Below, one piece after another: positions 1 to 8,068 of a DNA stretch of 64,000 nt; the first letter of the stretch is position 1, and every line of letters begins with the position of its first letter. A model generated the notes under the pieces. The model searched no databases and was not told the origin of the DNA. It saw nothing but the letters and a program-made list of their open reading frames with translations. This DNA comes from CAVQAH01 sp963784195. Lineage in GTDB: Bacteria; Acidobacteriota; Vicinamibacteria; Vicinamibacterales; 2-12-FULL-66-21. Both the position numbers and the translations under genes were made by a program. The DNA lies in the NCBI GenBank assembly GCA_963784195.1, contig CAWARA010000020.1, forward strand, positions 434,001-498,000, given 5' to 3'.

Positions 1-416
1 AGCACGCGAACCTGCGCGAGGTCGTTCGACCTGACGTTGTCGCGCAACGTAGATGCGAGACGCGGATGCGGCTCGAGCGCGACCACCCTTCCGCCTGCCC
101 CGACCAGGTGCGCGCACACGAGGGTGAAATATCCCCAGTTCGCGCCGACATCGAGCGCGGTCATTCCGGGCTCGAGGATCTGCGTCGCGAGAACGGTCTC
201 CTGCGGTTCGTACCGCCCGGTGAAGCACGCTTCGCGCGAGATCGTGTCGCGAAGGTCGCAATAGAACGAAGCCGCGCCGAGATCCGCAGGCAGGCGCGCC
301 ACAAATGGCTTTCGGCCAAGCCGGCCGAGAAAATTGGTCGCCCGATATCGCCCGAACGGCAGCGCCCGGATGGCGGACGCCGACAACGACACCCAGAGAG
401 GTGGCGTGTCAGCCAT
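1..416 (-). CDS. FkbM family methyltransferase (partial, 3' end outside window)
   Basis: The reading frame starts at ATG 416 and is still open at the left window edge, so about 138 N-terminal residues are seen. Residues 89-97 (DVGANWGYF) are the SAM-binding motif I in the form typical of FkbM-type O-methyltransferases, followed by an acidic E-P pair near residue 115 that usually contacts the SAM ribose. FkbM enzymes methylate sugar or polyketide hydroxyls. The start overlaps the stop of the upstream methyltransferase gene by 8 bases (ATGGCTGA), which suggests translational coupling. It is the last visible gene of the minus-strand glycan operon, so methyl decoration of an exported polysaccharide is the inferred role. 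Confidence 0.85.
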   Translation of the reverse strand, partial: MADTPPLWVSLSASAIRALPFGRYRATNFLGRLGRKPFVARLPADLGAASFYCDLRDTISREACFTGRYEPQETVLATQILEPGMTALDVGANWGYFTLVCAHLVGAGGRVVALEPHPRLASTLRDNVRSNDLAQVRV

Positions 417-1095
417 CCTTGCAGCCGACCATCAGCACGTTGTCCGACAAGGCACGCGGCAGCGCACGTGCCAGCAGCGCGGGATAGTGAAGGGCCGTCA
501 GGGGAATGCGGCCGCGAAGGGAGTAATGGATCTCAATCTGGCTCAGACCACACTCGGTCGCGATGCGCTCCAGATCCACAGGCAGGAGCGCGGTACGATG
601 CGCGGGATAGCTGGTCTCTGTGAACGCCGGGAACCGTCCGGTTGCCGCAAGCGACAGCACGCTGAGCGCGCTCGCCTGATTCGGCGTCGTCACCATCAGA
701 CACCCGCCTGGCGCGACGATCCGGACGAGCTCGCGGCAGAAAGCGCGAGGATTGTCGAGATGCTCGATCACTTCGATCGCCGTCACAACCCCGGCGCAGG
801 CATCGGGCAGAGGAATGGATTCGATATCGAGATCAGCCTGAAGAAACCGCAAGTCCTGTTGAAACCGGCGGTGACGCACGACGTCGACACCGACGTACTC
901 GTCAGCTAGTCCTGCGGCAAACTCGCGAAAATTGCCCGAGCCACATCCCACATCGACGAGCAGGCCCGGCAGTGACAGGTCGCGGGGTCTGCGCGCGACG
1001 ACACATTGCAGCGCGTGAGCTGCGGCACGATAGATGGCATCGTTGCTTTCTCCGCCACTCTGGAGAGCGCGCTCGATGACGGCAGTGGCGCTCAT
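409..1095 (-). CDS. SAM-dependent class I methyltransferase
   Basis: A 228-residue protein with a clear Rossmann methyltransferase core: motif I at about residues 47-54 (VDVGCGSG), an acidic beta-2 end (VGVDVV), and a post-I segment ending in the typical IEVIEHL and LMVTTPNQ strings of the UbiE/methyltransf_11 type. I chose ATG 1095 because it forms an ATGA overlap with the stop of the glycosyltransferase gene upstream; a longer frame to 1164 would overlap that gene by 70 bases and its added residues look non-coding. Lying between a glycosyltransferase and an FkbM methyltransferase, it probably modifies the same glycan, but the substrate cannot be read from sequence. Confidence 0.85.
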   Translation of the reverse strand: MSATAVIERALQSGGESNDAIYRAAAHALQCVVARRPRDLSLPGLLVDVGCGSGNFREFAAGLADEYVGVDVVRHRRFQQDLRFLQADLDIESIPLPDACAGVVTAIEVIEHLDNPRAFCRELVRIVAPGGCLMVTTPNQASALSVLSLAATGRFPAFTETSYPAHRTALLPVDLERIATECGLSQIEIHYSLRGRIPLTALHYPALLARALPRALSDNVLMVGCKDG

Positions 1096-2243
1096 GCCGC
1101 AGCAGCTTCGACAGCGGATCGCAGCACCCGCTCGAGCTGGGGTAACACACGGCCGGGCGCACACAGCGACTCAGCGCGCTCGTGCCCCGCCGCGCCAAGC
1201 TTCCGGCGCAACCCGGCATCACCGATGAGCTCGCCGAGCGCCACATCGAGCTCACGATCGTCACTGACGAGACGGCCGATGTCGGAGGACACGATCTCGA
1301 CCGCTCCGCCGGCCGCAGACGTGATGACCGGCAACCCGCATTGCATGGCCTCCACGAAGACGACACCAAACGGCTCGGGCGAACGATTCGGCTGGCACAG
1401 AATGTCGGCCGACGTCAAAACGCTGCTCATGTCCGCCCGCTCGCCGAGAAATCTCACCCGCGCGCCAATCGACAGCGACGCAGCCTCGCGCTCGAGATGT
1501 TCCCGGTACCGACGCTCGCGCGGCCGCTGTGGGTCACCCGCAATCCACAACGTCCACGAACGCTGCCGCCTCAGGCGGCTGAGCGCTTCAAGCAAACGGC
1601 CATGTCCTTTCCATGCCTCCATCCTGCTCGCGATCAGAATCACCACATCGTCTGCGTTCGTGTCGAAGGCCTGCCGAATCTTTGTTCTGTCGAGATCGGT
1701 CGTACGCGGCAGATCGACCGGGTAGTAGACGACATGTGCGGGCGAGCGCGGCTGGATCCTGTGCGCGGTGGCCGCCGTCCAGCGGCTGTTGCAGATCATC
1801 AAGTCTGCCGTGACGTTCCGGCACATGCGCTCGAGCACCGGCCGCCCGGTAGCGGGATCGTGCTGCCAGAGCCCCACCCGGACGCCCGCGCGCCGGCCGA
1901 CGCGCGCGAACAGTGCGTACGACCAGGGGCTGTGACAGATGAGCAGGTCGCAGCGCTGTTCGAGGAGCAGAGCACGCAGGCGCGCGCGGGCTGCGACGAT
2001 TGACCGCGGGCGTCGAAGCCGGACATCACCGAGCAGGTTGACGAGGGCCCCGGTGTTCAGCAGCTCCTGATGGAATCTGCCCGGCGCGGCGACGGCGAAC
2101 GACGAATTCACGCGCGGCGTGATGCCCCGGCACGCCGCCAGCGTGATCAGCACGCGCTCGATGCCGCCGAAGAGGCGGCCGCTGTTCAAGTGAAGGACGT
2201 TCAATCGTTGGTTGGCGTACGGGTTCTGGCTGAAGCCGGCCAC
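1092..2243 (-). CDS. Glycosyltransferase family 4-type (GT-B) enzyme
   Basis: About 383 residues. The N-terminal half carries the LNSGRLFGGIERV loop seen in GT4 enzymes, and the C-terminal half carries the nucleotide-sugar binding E-x7-E signature (EPFGVVFVEAM) followed by GLPVITSAAGG. Such enzymes transfer sugars from NDP-donors in the cytoplasm. The start is uncertain: GTG 2243 has a GGAG eight bases upstream and lies 11 bases after the preceding stop, while the next in-frame candidate is TTG 2204; a frame start at 2285 would overlap the export gene. Context (Wza-like export protein upstream, methyltransferases downstream) makes it a glycan-chain assembly enzyme. Confidence 0.85.
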   Translation of the reverse strand: MAGFSQNPYANQRLNVLHLNSGRLFGGIERVLITLAACRGITPRVNSSFAVAAPGRFHQELLNTGALVNLLGDVRLRRPRSIVAARARLRALLLEQRCDLLICHSPWSYALFARVGRRAGVRVGLWQHDPATGRPVLERMCRNVTADLMICNSRWTAATAHRIQPRSPAHVVYYPVDLPRTTDLDRTKIRQAFDTNADDVVILIASRMEAWKGHGRLLEALSRLRRQRSWTLWIAGDPQRPRERRYREHLEREAASLSIGARVRFLGERADMSSVLTSADILCQPNRSPEPFGVVFVEAMQCGLPVITSAAGGAVEIVSSDIGRLVSDDRELDVALGELIGDAGLRRKLGAAGHERAESLCAPGRVLPQLERVLRSAVEAAAA

Positions 2244-2253
2244 GCCGGCTCCA

Positions 2254-3045
2254 TTAGAAAAACCTCGGGAGAACCTCCACGGCATCGCCCGGGTGGACTG
2301 TGTCCTCCAGCTTCACGTTCTTGAGCACCACTTGTTTACCGTCGACGATGCGCGTGATGCGGACGCGGTTTCGGGACCCGCGCTCGGCAACCCCGCCAGC
2401 CATCGAGATCGCTTTCGCAACCGTCACATCGCCATCGAAGACGAACGGTCCCGGATTCTTCACATAGCCCGTCACGAAGAATGTTTCGGCTTTCGGGACG
2501 AAGATGGTGTCCCCGTCGTTGAGTGCGATGTGCTGCGCACGGCCGCTCTGGAGCTCCTCCATGCGCACCCTCTCAGGCGCAACGGGTGAAGCGGCCTGAG
2601 GTGAGGAGGTGGGGCGCCGGTTGATGAAAATGAATGGTCCGGCGTCGGGCAAAGGTGACCCGGCCCTGGCAAGCGCTTCCATCACGCTCATCGCTCCAGT
2701 AAGCGGAACCGCACCCGGCGTCCGAACCTGACCGGTCACGTAGACGACCTGGCTTCGGTACGCCTCCACCTCAATCGTGACCTGGGGGTTGACGAGGTAC
2801 CCATTCTTCAATCGGCTCGTGACGTCCTGCTCGATCGCCCGCGCTGTCAGTCCAACCGCTTTCACACGTCCGATGAGCGGAAAGTCGAACGTTCCGTCGC
2901 TGTCGACGGTGACGACTCTGGTGAGATCGGATTCACCGAACACCGTGATGGCGAGACGATCCTGGACGCCGACCGTATATTCGGCGTTCGGCGGCCGCGG
3001 CCCCTGCGCAAGACTCAGCGCAGCAGCAAGGATGAGGAAGACCAT
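2254..3045 (-). CDS. Polysaccharide export protein (Wza-like, Poly_export/SLBB)
   Basis: A 263-residue protein with a short hydrophobic signal peptide (residues 1-14, ending SLAQG), then a Poly_export domain at about 20-95 (YTVGVQDRLAITVFGE, DGTFDFPLIGRV) and two SLBB-like beta-grasp repeats around 98-150 and 188-255 (VTGQVRTPGAVPL; VTGYVKNPGPF). Proteins of this type form the periplasmic/outer-membrane channel for capsule or exopolysaccharide. Only two bases separate its ATG from the stop of the barrel-protein gene upstream. No lipobox cysteine is visible at the signal peptide end, so it may be a soluble or non-lipidated form. Confidence 0.9.
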   Translation of the reverse strand: MVFLILAAALSLAQGPRPPNAEYTVGVQDRLAITVFGESDLTRVVTVDSDGTFDFPLIGRVKAVGLTARAIEQDVTSRLKNGYLVNPQVTIEVEAYRSQVVYVTGQVRTPGAVPLTGAMSVMEALARAGSPLPDAGPFIFINRRPTSSPQAASPVAPERVRMEELQSGRAQHIALNDGDTIFVPKAETFFVTGYVKNPGPFVFDGDVTVAKAISMAGGVAERGSRNRVRITRIVDGKQVVLKNVKLEDTVHPGDAVEVLPRFF

Positions 3046-3047
3046 GA

Positions 3048-4266
3048 CTATTGTCCGAACGTGAACGTGCCGTAGAACCGACGCCGTTCGTAGCGCCGAT
3101 CCGGTCGACCGCTGTGGCGATCGGTGTATTCCCAGTTCAGCGCAATGCGGGCGTTCTCACGAATCCGGTAACCGGCGCCAACGCCAATGAGGTCGGCGCG
3201 ATCGGTTCTCGGGTCGTCGATTCCGCCAATGGCCCGATACCCCAGGCGCTCGCGGCCCACGGAGGCCTCGACATCCCATGGTCCGGCAAGATGATGCGTC
3301 ACTCGAACGCGGACGCCGGTGCTCAGATAGTACGGCTCGAAATCTTCGAAGGAGTACTGCACATCGCGGTTCAGCCAGCCTTCGAACCTGGTTCGGTCCA
3401 GCAGCGTGTAGCCGAGCGAACCCTGCATGATGAATCCGGTGTAGTCGGGGATGGCCGGGCTCAACGGATTGAATCGTCGATACCCGAGCGCAAGCGAGCC
3501 ATGGATCAACGCAATCGGATCGAACTGAAGGCCGGGCAGGATCCTGATCGAGTCCGAGTCCCGTTCGGGCGATTGATCGAATCGATCCTGCTGAACGGAG
3601 GCGAGCAGCTTGAATGTAGTGAGGGGCGTCAGGGCGATGTCGAGGGCCGCATCGGCCGCCTCGACACGCGAGTTCAGGTTACGCGGCAGCGAGACACCCT
3701 CGAAGGTCGTGCCCTCCTCGAACTCGAGGTCTGATACGCGTCCAGAAACGGTGAGCGCCGTGCGAGTGCCGATCGAGACCCTCGCACCGCCGCTGACGCT
3801 CCTGGAGAGGCGCGGCGCGCGCACGTCCAGTTCCGCGTTCAGGCGGTCGCGGGTCTCGAGGATCGCCGCGGTGGCAAACGGGCGAAAACGGCCGAGATCG
3901 ACGTCAGCGCGCACTTCGTTCGCGTAGCTGATCGACCGCTGGTCGCTTGTTTCGGCGTAGTAGGTGAAACCGGTCGCGTTCCACGCCCCACAGCAGAAGA
4001 CGCCCCGCGCGAAGACGGACGTCGAATCTCGGCGCAATTGTCGCCGTGAAATCACGGCGCGGCTCCTCCGCCGTGCGAAACACGTTGGAGTCCACGCCAA
4101 AGTCAGTGACGGCGATCGAAGGGGTGAAGCCAAACGGGCCGACGCGCATCCACATCGACTCGAGCGGATCGAGCGGCGGCGGCGCCTGCGCAAGCGCCAG
4201 CGAGGCGAAATGAAGATGGATGAGGACGGCGATCGCGGCAGAACGGCAGCTCCGAGCGCGTCTCAC
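3048..4266 (-). CDS. Outer-membrane beta-barrel protein of an exopolysaccharide operon (frameshifted)
   Basis: Read as one gene of about 405 residues interrupted by one frameshift. The N-terminal part starts at ATG 4266 with a signal peptide (hydrophobic stretch ending ASLALAQA) and runs in one frame to about 3990; the rest, a series of alternating amphipathic strands ending in a terminal aromatic-rich strand (YGTFTFGQ), is in another frame. Removing one base from the C run at 3986-3989 joins the two halves smoothly (LLLWAWNATGFTYYAET). The barrel architecture and position directly before the Wza-like gene match the outer-membrane proteins (EpsL/VPS-type) found in exopolysaccharide operons. 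The 4-base ATGA overlap with the upstream regulator supports the chosen start. A sequencing error is more likely than a true pseudogene. Confidence 0.75.
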
Positions 4267-4598
4267 GCTCGGGATGCCTTTCTCCGCACGATCCCCAGCT
4301 GGCGGGTCTTGCGATAGAGGTTGGCGCGGTCAATGCCGAGCGTACGCGCGGCATCTCCCATGCGCCAGCCGTGAGCCTGAAGGACAGAAGTGATGTAGGC
4401 CCGTTCGAAGGATTCCCGGGCCTCGCGCAGGCTGATCATCCGTCGGCGCACGCGGCCGGCGTTCGACGCCGGAGCGATGCGACGGGTTGATCGTGAATGA
4501 GCGCGACGTGGCAGGTAGGAATGCTCCGCCCTCTCGGTTACACAGAGAGCGTACGCCTTGTTCGACGCCCGACGCACGTCGCGTCGGGACGGACGCAC
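4263..4598 (-). CDS. Fis-type helix-turn-helix protein (NtrC C-terminal domain only)
   Basis: The last 55 residues match the Fis-type DNA-binding domain that ends sigma-54 activators (ISLREARESFERAY, then DAARTLGIDRANLYRKTRQLGI). There is no receiver or AAA+ domain; the ~50 residues before it are arginine-rich and look weakly coding, so the true start may be ATG 4439, giving a ~58-residue protein. The ATGA overlap with the barrel gene downstream makes it the first gene of the glycan operon. Stand-alone Fis domains can be DNA-bending regulators; alternatively this is the surviving tail of a larger response regulator whose upstream part was replaced by the repeat-rich sequence at 4599-5162. Confidence 0.65.
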   Translation of the reverse strand: MRPSRRDVRRASNKAYALCVTERAEHSYLPRRAHSRSTRRIAPASNAGRVRRRMISLREARESFERAYITSVLQAHGWRMGDAARTLGIDRANLYRKTRQLGIVRRKASRA

Positions 4599-4682
4599 AC
4601 GCGGAACCGAGGGCTGCGTGTCAGAAGTCCGCGTTCATGGTCGCAGGTGTTCGCCTGTGTGTCAATAACGACACAGAGATTT

Positions 4683-4842
4683 GGGGACGGGGGTTCAGGA
4701 CGGGGGTTCAGGACGGGGGTTCAGGACGGGGGTTCAGGACGAGGGTTCATCACGAGGGTTCACGACGGGGGTTCACGACGCGGTTCACGACGGGGGTTCA
4801 CGACGGAGGTTCCTGACGAGGGTTCGAGACGGAGTTCGCGGG
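4683..4842. repeat. 13-bp tandem repeat array (about 12 units)
   Basis: Consecutive 13-bp units of the form GGACGGGGGTTCA occur about twelve times. The first four are identical and later ones drift (CGACGGGGGTTCA, TGACGAGGGTTCG), one having lost a base. The unit length is not a multiple that forces a reading frame on real protein, and the translations (GGSGRGF-type) are by-products. The array fills the gene-poor stretch 4599-5162 together with the GTTCGTGG-type array that follows. There are no spacers, so it is not a CRISPR. A slippage-prone microsatellite or a multi-site binding platform are both possible. Confidence 0.9.
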
Positions 4843-4869
4843 CGCGTGGTCTCAATTTGCGACGGCGTA

Positions 4870-4935
4870 CCTGTCGTTCGTGGTTCCTCGTCCGTGGTCC
4901 GTGGTCCGTGATTCGTGGTTCGTGGTTCGTGTTCG
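4870..4935. repeat. GTTCGTGG/TCCGTGG short-unit repeat cluster, copy 1
   Basis: Irregular 7-8 bp units (TCGTGGTTC, TCCGTGG, TTCGTGG) are repeated about nine times. Similar clusters appear at 11637-11672 and 19170-19265. Partial inverted units (ACCAACGAACG, ACGAGCCACG) follow at about 4968-4990, so a hairpin with degenerate arms could form. No gene was found between 4599 and 5162 apart from these arrays; the promoter of the plus-strand four-gene unit should lie here. Confidence 0.7.
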
Positions 4936-5162
4936 GTGGGCTTCCGGTCGTGTCGATCGGCGAGGCACCAACGAACGTGCACGAGCCACGGCGGCTCAGG
5001 TGTATCGATTAAGTTGCTGATTCGTATGAAGTTACGAGTTTTATGCGTTCCTGCGAATTGCGGCAGATTCGTCACGCTTTCCCACCCTCACGCCGCTTCG
5101 GTCTGGGACATAATGCCGATCCGCAGTCGAGGACGTTCCAGCATCAGAGGAAGGACACTACC

Positions 5163-5774
5163 GTGGCTACCACCATCGATCAGCAACAAGCGACGTCGAA
5201 GAGCGGCACGGATGCAGCACCAGCAGCCGCGCAGGAAGAGACCGGTGCTGCCAATCTCGACAAGGTTCGGGACATCCTCTTCGGTGGCCAGATGCGCGAC
5301 CTCGATCGGCGGTTTGCCAGGGTCGAGGAACGCCTCGTCAAGGAAACGTCCGCACTCGAAGAGGATGTGCGGAAGCGGCTGAGCACGCTCGAGGGGTTTG
5401 CGCGGTCCGAGACCGAGGCGCTCGCGGAGCGGATCAAGGGCGAGTACGACGCACGCAGCGAGGCGCATGCGGATCTGCTGCGCCAGATGCAGGAGCGATA
5501 CGCGGAGTTCGAGAAGAAGACCGGCCTCATCAACGATCAGCTGGCGCGGGCGCAGCGCGAGCTGCGGCAGCAGATCCTCGAGACGCATCAGCGGCTGGCC
5601 GACGAAATTCGCGAGAAGGTCGATGCCGTGCTCGCGCGGTTGCGCCAGGAATCGGACGATCTCCGAACCGACAAGGCCGATCGGACGACGCTCGCGGCGC
5701 TGTTTACTGAAATGGCGCTGCGGCTCACGCATCAGCCGGCGGGCAGAGACGATCAGGAGCCGCACCGTGGCTGA
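5163..5774 (+). CDS. Coiled-coil protein of the small-GTPase/OmpA unit
   Basis: A 203-residue protein starting at GTG 5163, chosen because GGAAGGA sits nine bases upstream and the preceding in-frame residues look non-coding. Residues 1-30 are low complexity (Ala/Gln/Thr-rich, probably disordered). Residues 33-56 carry a motif, VRDILFGGQMRDLDRRF and onward, that recurs in the next protein. The rest (about 45-185) is almost uninterrupted heptad-patterned charged helix, a long coiled coil. No signal peptide or membrane segment, so cytoplasmic. The gene overlaps the next by 8 bases (GTGGCTGA), so the two are translationally coupled. I do not recognise a named family; a scaffold or effector role next to the GTPase is inferred. 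Confidence 0.75.
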   Translation: MATTIDQQQATSKSGTDAAPAAAQEETGAANLDKVRDILFGGQMRDLDRRFARVEERLVKETSALEEDVRKRLSTLEGFARSETEALAERIKGEYDARSEAHADLLRQMQERYAEFEKKTGLINDQLARAQRELRQQILETHQRLADEIREKVDAVLARLRQESDDLRTDKADRTTLAALFTEMALRLTHQPAGRDDQEPHRG

Positions 5775-7557
5775 CCAGGCGGTGCTCCCGCCCGGGCGCC
5801 GCGCGGAACGCGCGGGTGGGATTGATGAGACCGTCGATCCGGACGAGTCCGACGACCTGACGTCGTTGCGGGCGATCCTCGTCGGACCGGCCGAGCAGAA
5901 GATTCAGGCCCTGCAAGCGAGAATCGACGACCGCTTTGCCCAGGCGCGCGACGTTGGCGCCGTGCTGCCGCAGGCGCTGCTGCACCGCGCGTCCGATCCC
6001 GAGCTTGCCCGGGCACTGACGCCGCCGGTCGAGAGGGCCATCACGGCGTCGGTTCGCCGGGATCCCAGGCCGCTGGCCGATGCCTTGTTTCCGGTGATTG
6101 GTCCGGCGATCCGCAAGGCAGTCTCGGCCAGCCTCGCGTCGATGGTCGAATCGCTGAACCGCACGCTCGAGCACAGCCTCTCCGCGCGTGCGATGCAGTG
6201 GAGGTTCGAGGCGATTCGGACGGGCAAGTCGTTCGGCGAGATCGTCCTCCTCAAGACACTGTTGTTTCGCGTCGAGCAGGTCTTCCTGATCCACCGCAAG
6301 ACCGGCCTCCTGCTTCAGCACGTGCGCGCGGGCCCTGCGCACGTCGAAGACGCGCAGCTGGTCTCGGCGATGCTCACGGCCATCCGCGATTTCGTGCAGG
6401 ACTCCTTTCGAGTCCCGGAACAGGATTCGCTGGATGCGCTGAAGGTCGGCGAGCTCTCCATCTGGATCGAACAGGGCCCGGGAGCAATTCTCGCGGCGGT
6501 GATCCGCGGAACCGCACCGCCCGCGCTGCGGCAGGTTCTCCAACGGTCTCTGGAAACCGTTCATCTCCAGCACGCCGAAGCGCTCGACGCCTTTCAGGGC
6601 GACGCAGAGCCTTTCGAAGCCACGCGTCCTGTTCTCGAAGAATGCCTGGCAACCGAATACCGCCCCGAGACCGAACGGCGGCGTCGCGGTGGATTGATCT
6701 TCATATCGGTCTTGTTGCTGGCCCTGGCGGCCTGGGCCGCCTTTGCTTATCGCGACTATCGGCGTTGGAACGGTTACGTCCAGAGTCTACGAAACGAGCC
6801 GGGACTCGTCGTCATCTCGACAGGTCGCGCCAACGGCAAGTACGTCGTCGCCGGACTCCGCGACCCGCTCGCACGCGATCCGGGCGCGCTCCTGCAGCAG
6901 GCTCACGTCCCGGCAGATGACGTCGTCGGACAGTGGGAGCCTTACCACGCTCTCTTGCCGGGCTTCGTGTTGCCGCGAGCGAACGCCATCCTGCGACCGC
7001 CGTCAGGCACGAATCTGACTTTTCAGGATGGAGTGTTGCGCGCGGACGGTAATGCCCCCGCCGCCTGGCTTGCAGACGCCGCCCGCATGGCACCGCTCAT
7101 CGCCGGCGTGAGCCGCTTCGACCCCTCGCCCGCTGTTCAGGCGCGAGTTCAGTCGCTGACGCGCGCCCTCGAGCAGGCGACGTTGCTCTTCGACCGCGGG
7201 TCGTCGCAATTGCGGCCCGGCCAGGAGCCGCAGCTTCGCGAGATTGCGGCGATCATCAACGAGCTTGGATCGCTCGCACCCGCTGCGAGTCGGACGTTCC
7301 GCATCGACGTCGTCGGACATACCGACGCCGACGGCTCCCTGCAGTCGAACCTTCCCCTCAGCACCACGCGCGCCACCCGGGCGATCGCGGCGCTGGGACT
7401 GCAGCGGTCGGAGTTTCTGGTTGTGAGCCCCTCTGGCGTCGGGAGCGACGATCCGGTCGTCCCCGGCGTGAGTGAGACGGAAAAGCAACGAAACCGCAGG
7501 GTCGCCTTTCGCGTCACTGTGGATCCGCCCGGTTCTGGAGAGAGCACGCGGCGATAA
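5767..7557 (+). CDS. Inner-membrane-anchored OmpA family protein with large cytoplasmic domain
   Basis: 596 residues from GTG 5767. Order of parts: disordered acidic N-terminus with the repeated motif (LRAILVGPAEQKIQALQAR, about 34-52); an alpha-helical region to about 300 containing an amphipathic LFPVIGPAIRKAVSASL segment; a single transmembrane helix at about 308-328 preceded by four arginines, so the N-terminal 300 residues are predicted cytoplasmic; a BON-like segment around 336-367; and a C-terminal OmpA domain (about 470-585) with the peptidoglycan-binding VGHTDADG loop and RNRR motif. The topology links cytoplasm to cell wall, as in MotB-like proteins, but no MotA partner is present. 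It lies between the coiled-coil and GTPase genes (12-base gap to the latter). Confidence 0.85.
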   Translation: MADQAVLPPGRRAERAGGIDETVDPDESDDLTSLRAILVGPAEQKIQALQARIDDRFAQARDVGAVLPQALLHRASDPELARALTPPVERAITASVRRDPRPLADALFPVIGPAIRKAVSASLASMVESLNRTLEHSLSARAMQWRFEAIRTGKSFGEIVLLKTLLFRVEQVFLIHRKTGLLLQHVRAGPAHVEDAQLVSAMLTAIRDFVQDSFRVPEQDSLDALKVGELSIWIEQGPGAILAAVIRGTAPPALRQVLQRSLETVHLQHAEALDAFQGDAEPFEATRPVLEECLATEYRPETERRRRGGLIFISVLLLALAAWAAFAYRDYRRWNGYVQSLRNEPGLVVISTGRANGKYVVAGLRDPLARDPGALLQQAHVPADDVVGQWEPYHALLPGFVLPRANAILRPPSGTNLTFQDGVLRADGNAPAAWLADAARMAPLIAGVSRFDPSPAVQARVQSLTRALEQATLLFDRGSSQLRPGQEPQLREIAAIINELGSLAPAASRTFRIDVVGHTDADGSLQSNLPLSTTRATRAIAALGLQRSEFLVVSPSGVGSDDPVVPGVSETEKQRNRRVAFRVTVDPPGSGESTRR

Positions 7558-7569
7558 TTCGGAACGCTG

Positions 7570-8067
7570 ATGATTCAGAAAAAAGTCTGCATGCTGGGCG
7601 GGTTCGCTGTCGGAAAGACGAGCCTCGTTTCGCGATTCGTAAGGAGCATCTTTTCGGACAAGTACTTGACGACGGTCGGCGTGAAGATCGACAAGAAGAC
7701 GGTGAAGGCAGGCGACCGCGAGGTCACGCTGGTGCTCTGGGACATCAACGGGCAAGACGAGTTTCAGGATGTCCAGGAGTCTTACCTGCGTGGAACGTCA
7801 GGGTATCTGCTCGTGGTGGACGGCACGCGGCGCCAGACGCTGGAGACCGCCTCGCAACTTCAGCAGAAAGCCGAGGCCGTCGCCGGCAAGGTGCCGTTCG
7901 TCGTCGTGCTGAACAAGTCGGACCTTGCCCCCGAATGGCAGGTCGACGAGCGTGGGATCGTGAAGTTGGCCGAACAGGGATGGCCGATCGTGCGCACCAG
8001 CGCGAAGACCGGCGAGGGCGTGGAAGAGACGTTCCTGAAACTGACGCTGGCGATGCTGGAAGAGTAA
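7570..8067 (+). CDS. Ras/Rab-like small GTPase
   Basis: 165 residues, the size of a bare Ras-superfamily G domain. All five G boxes are present: G1 at 10-17 (GGFAVGKT), a switch-I threonine at 34/35 (YLTTVG), G3 at 58-62 (DINGQ) with the catalytic-type glutamine retained, G4 at 115-118 (NKSD) and G5 at 144-146 (SAK). There is no C-terminal cysteine motif for lipidation and no extra domain. It belongs with the prokaryotic Ras-superfamily GTPases outside the well-studied MglA group, judging by the Rab-like DxxGQ and NKSD motifs. Neighbours suggest it switches a membrane-envelope complex formed by the OmpA protein and coiled-coil protein. No separate GAP or GEF is recognisable, unless the next gene plays such a role. 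Confidence 0.9.
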   Translation: MIQKKVCMLGGFAVGKTSLVSRFVRSIFSDKYLTTVGVKIDKKTVKAGDREVTLVLWDINGQDEFQDVQESYLRGTSGYLLVVDGTRRQTLETASQLQQKAEAVAGKVPFVVVLNKSDLAPEWQVDERGIVKLAEQGWPIVRTSAKTGEGVEETFLKLTLAMLEE

Positions 8068-8068
8068 G

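Noticed and set aside
4683..4842. CRISPR array at the 13-bp repeats
   Set aside because: No spacers; units are adjacent and too short.
5725..6573. 282-codon minus-strand frame inside the OmpA-family gene
   Set aside because: Antisense of a gene with a clear OmpA domain; the residues are Arg-rich and show no family pattern.
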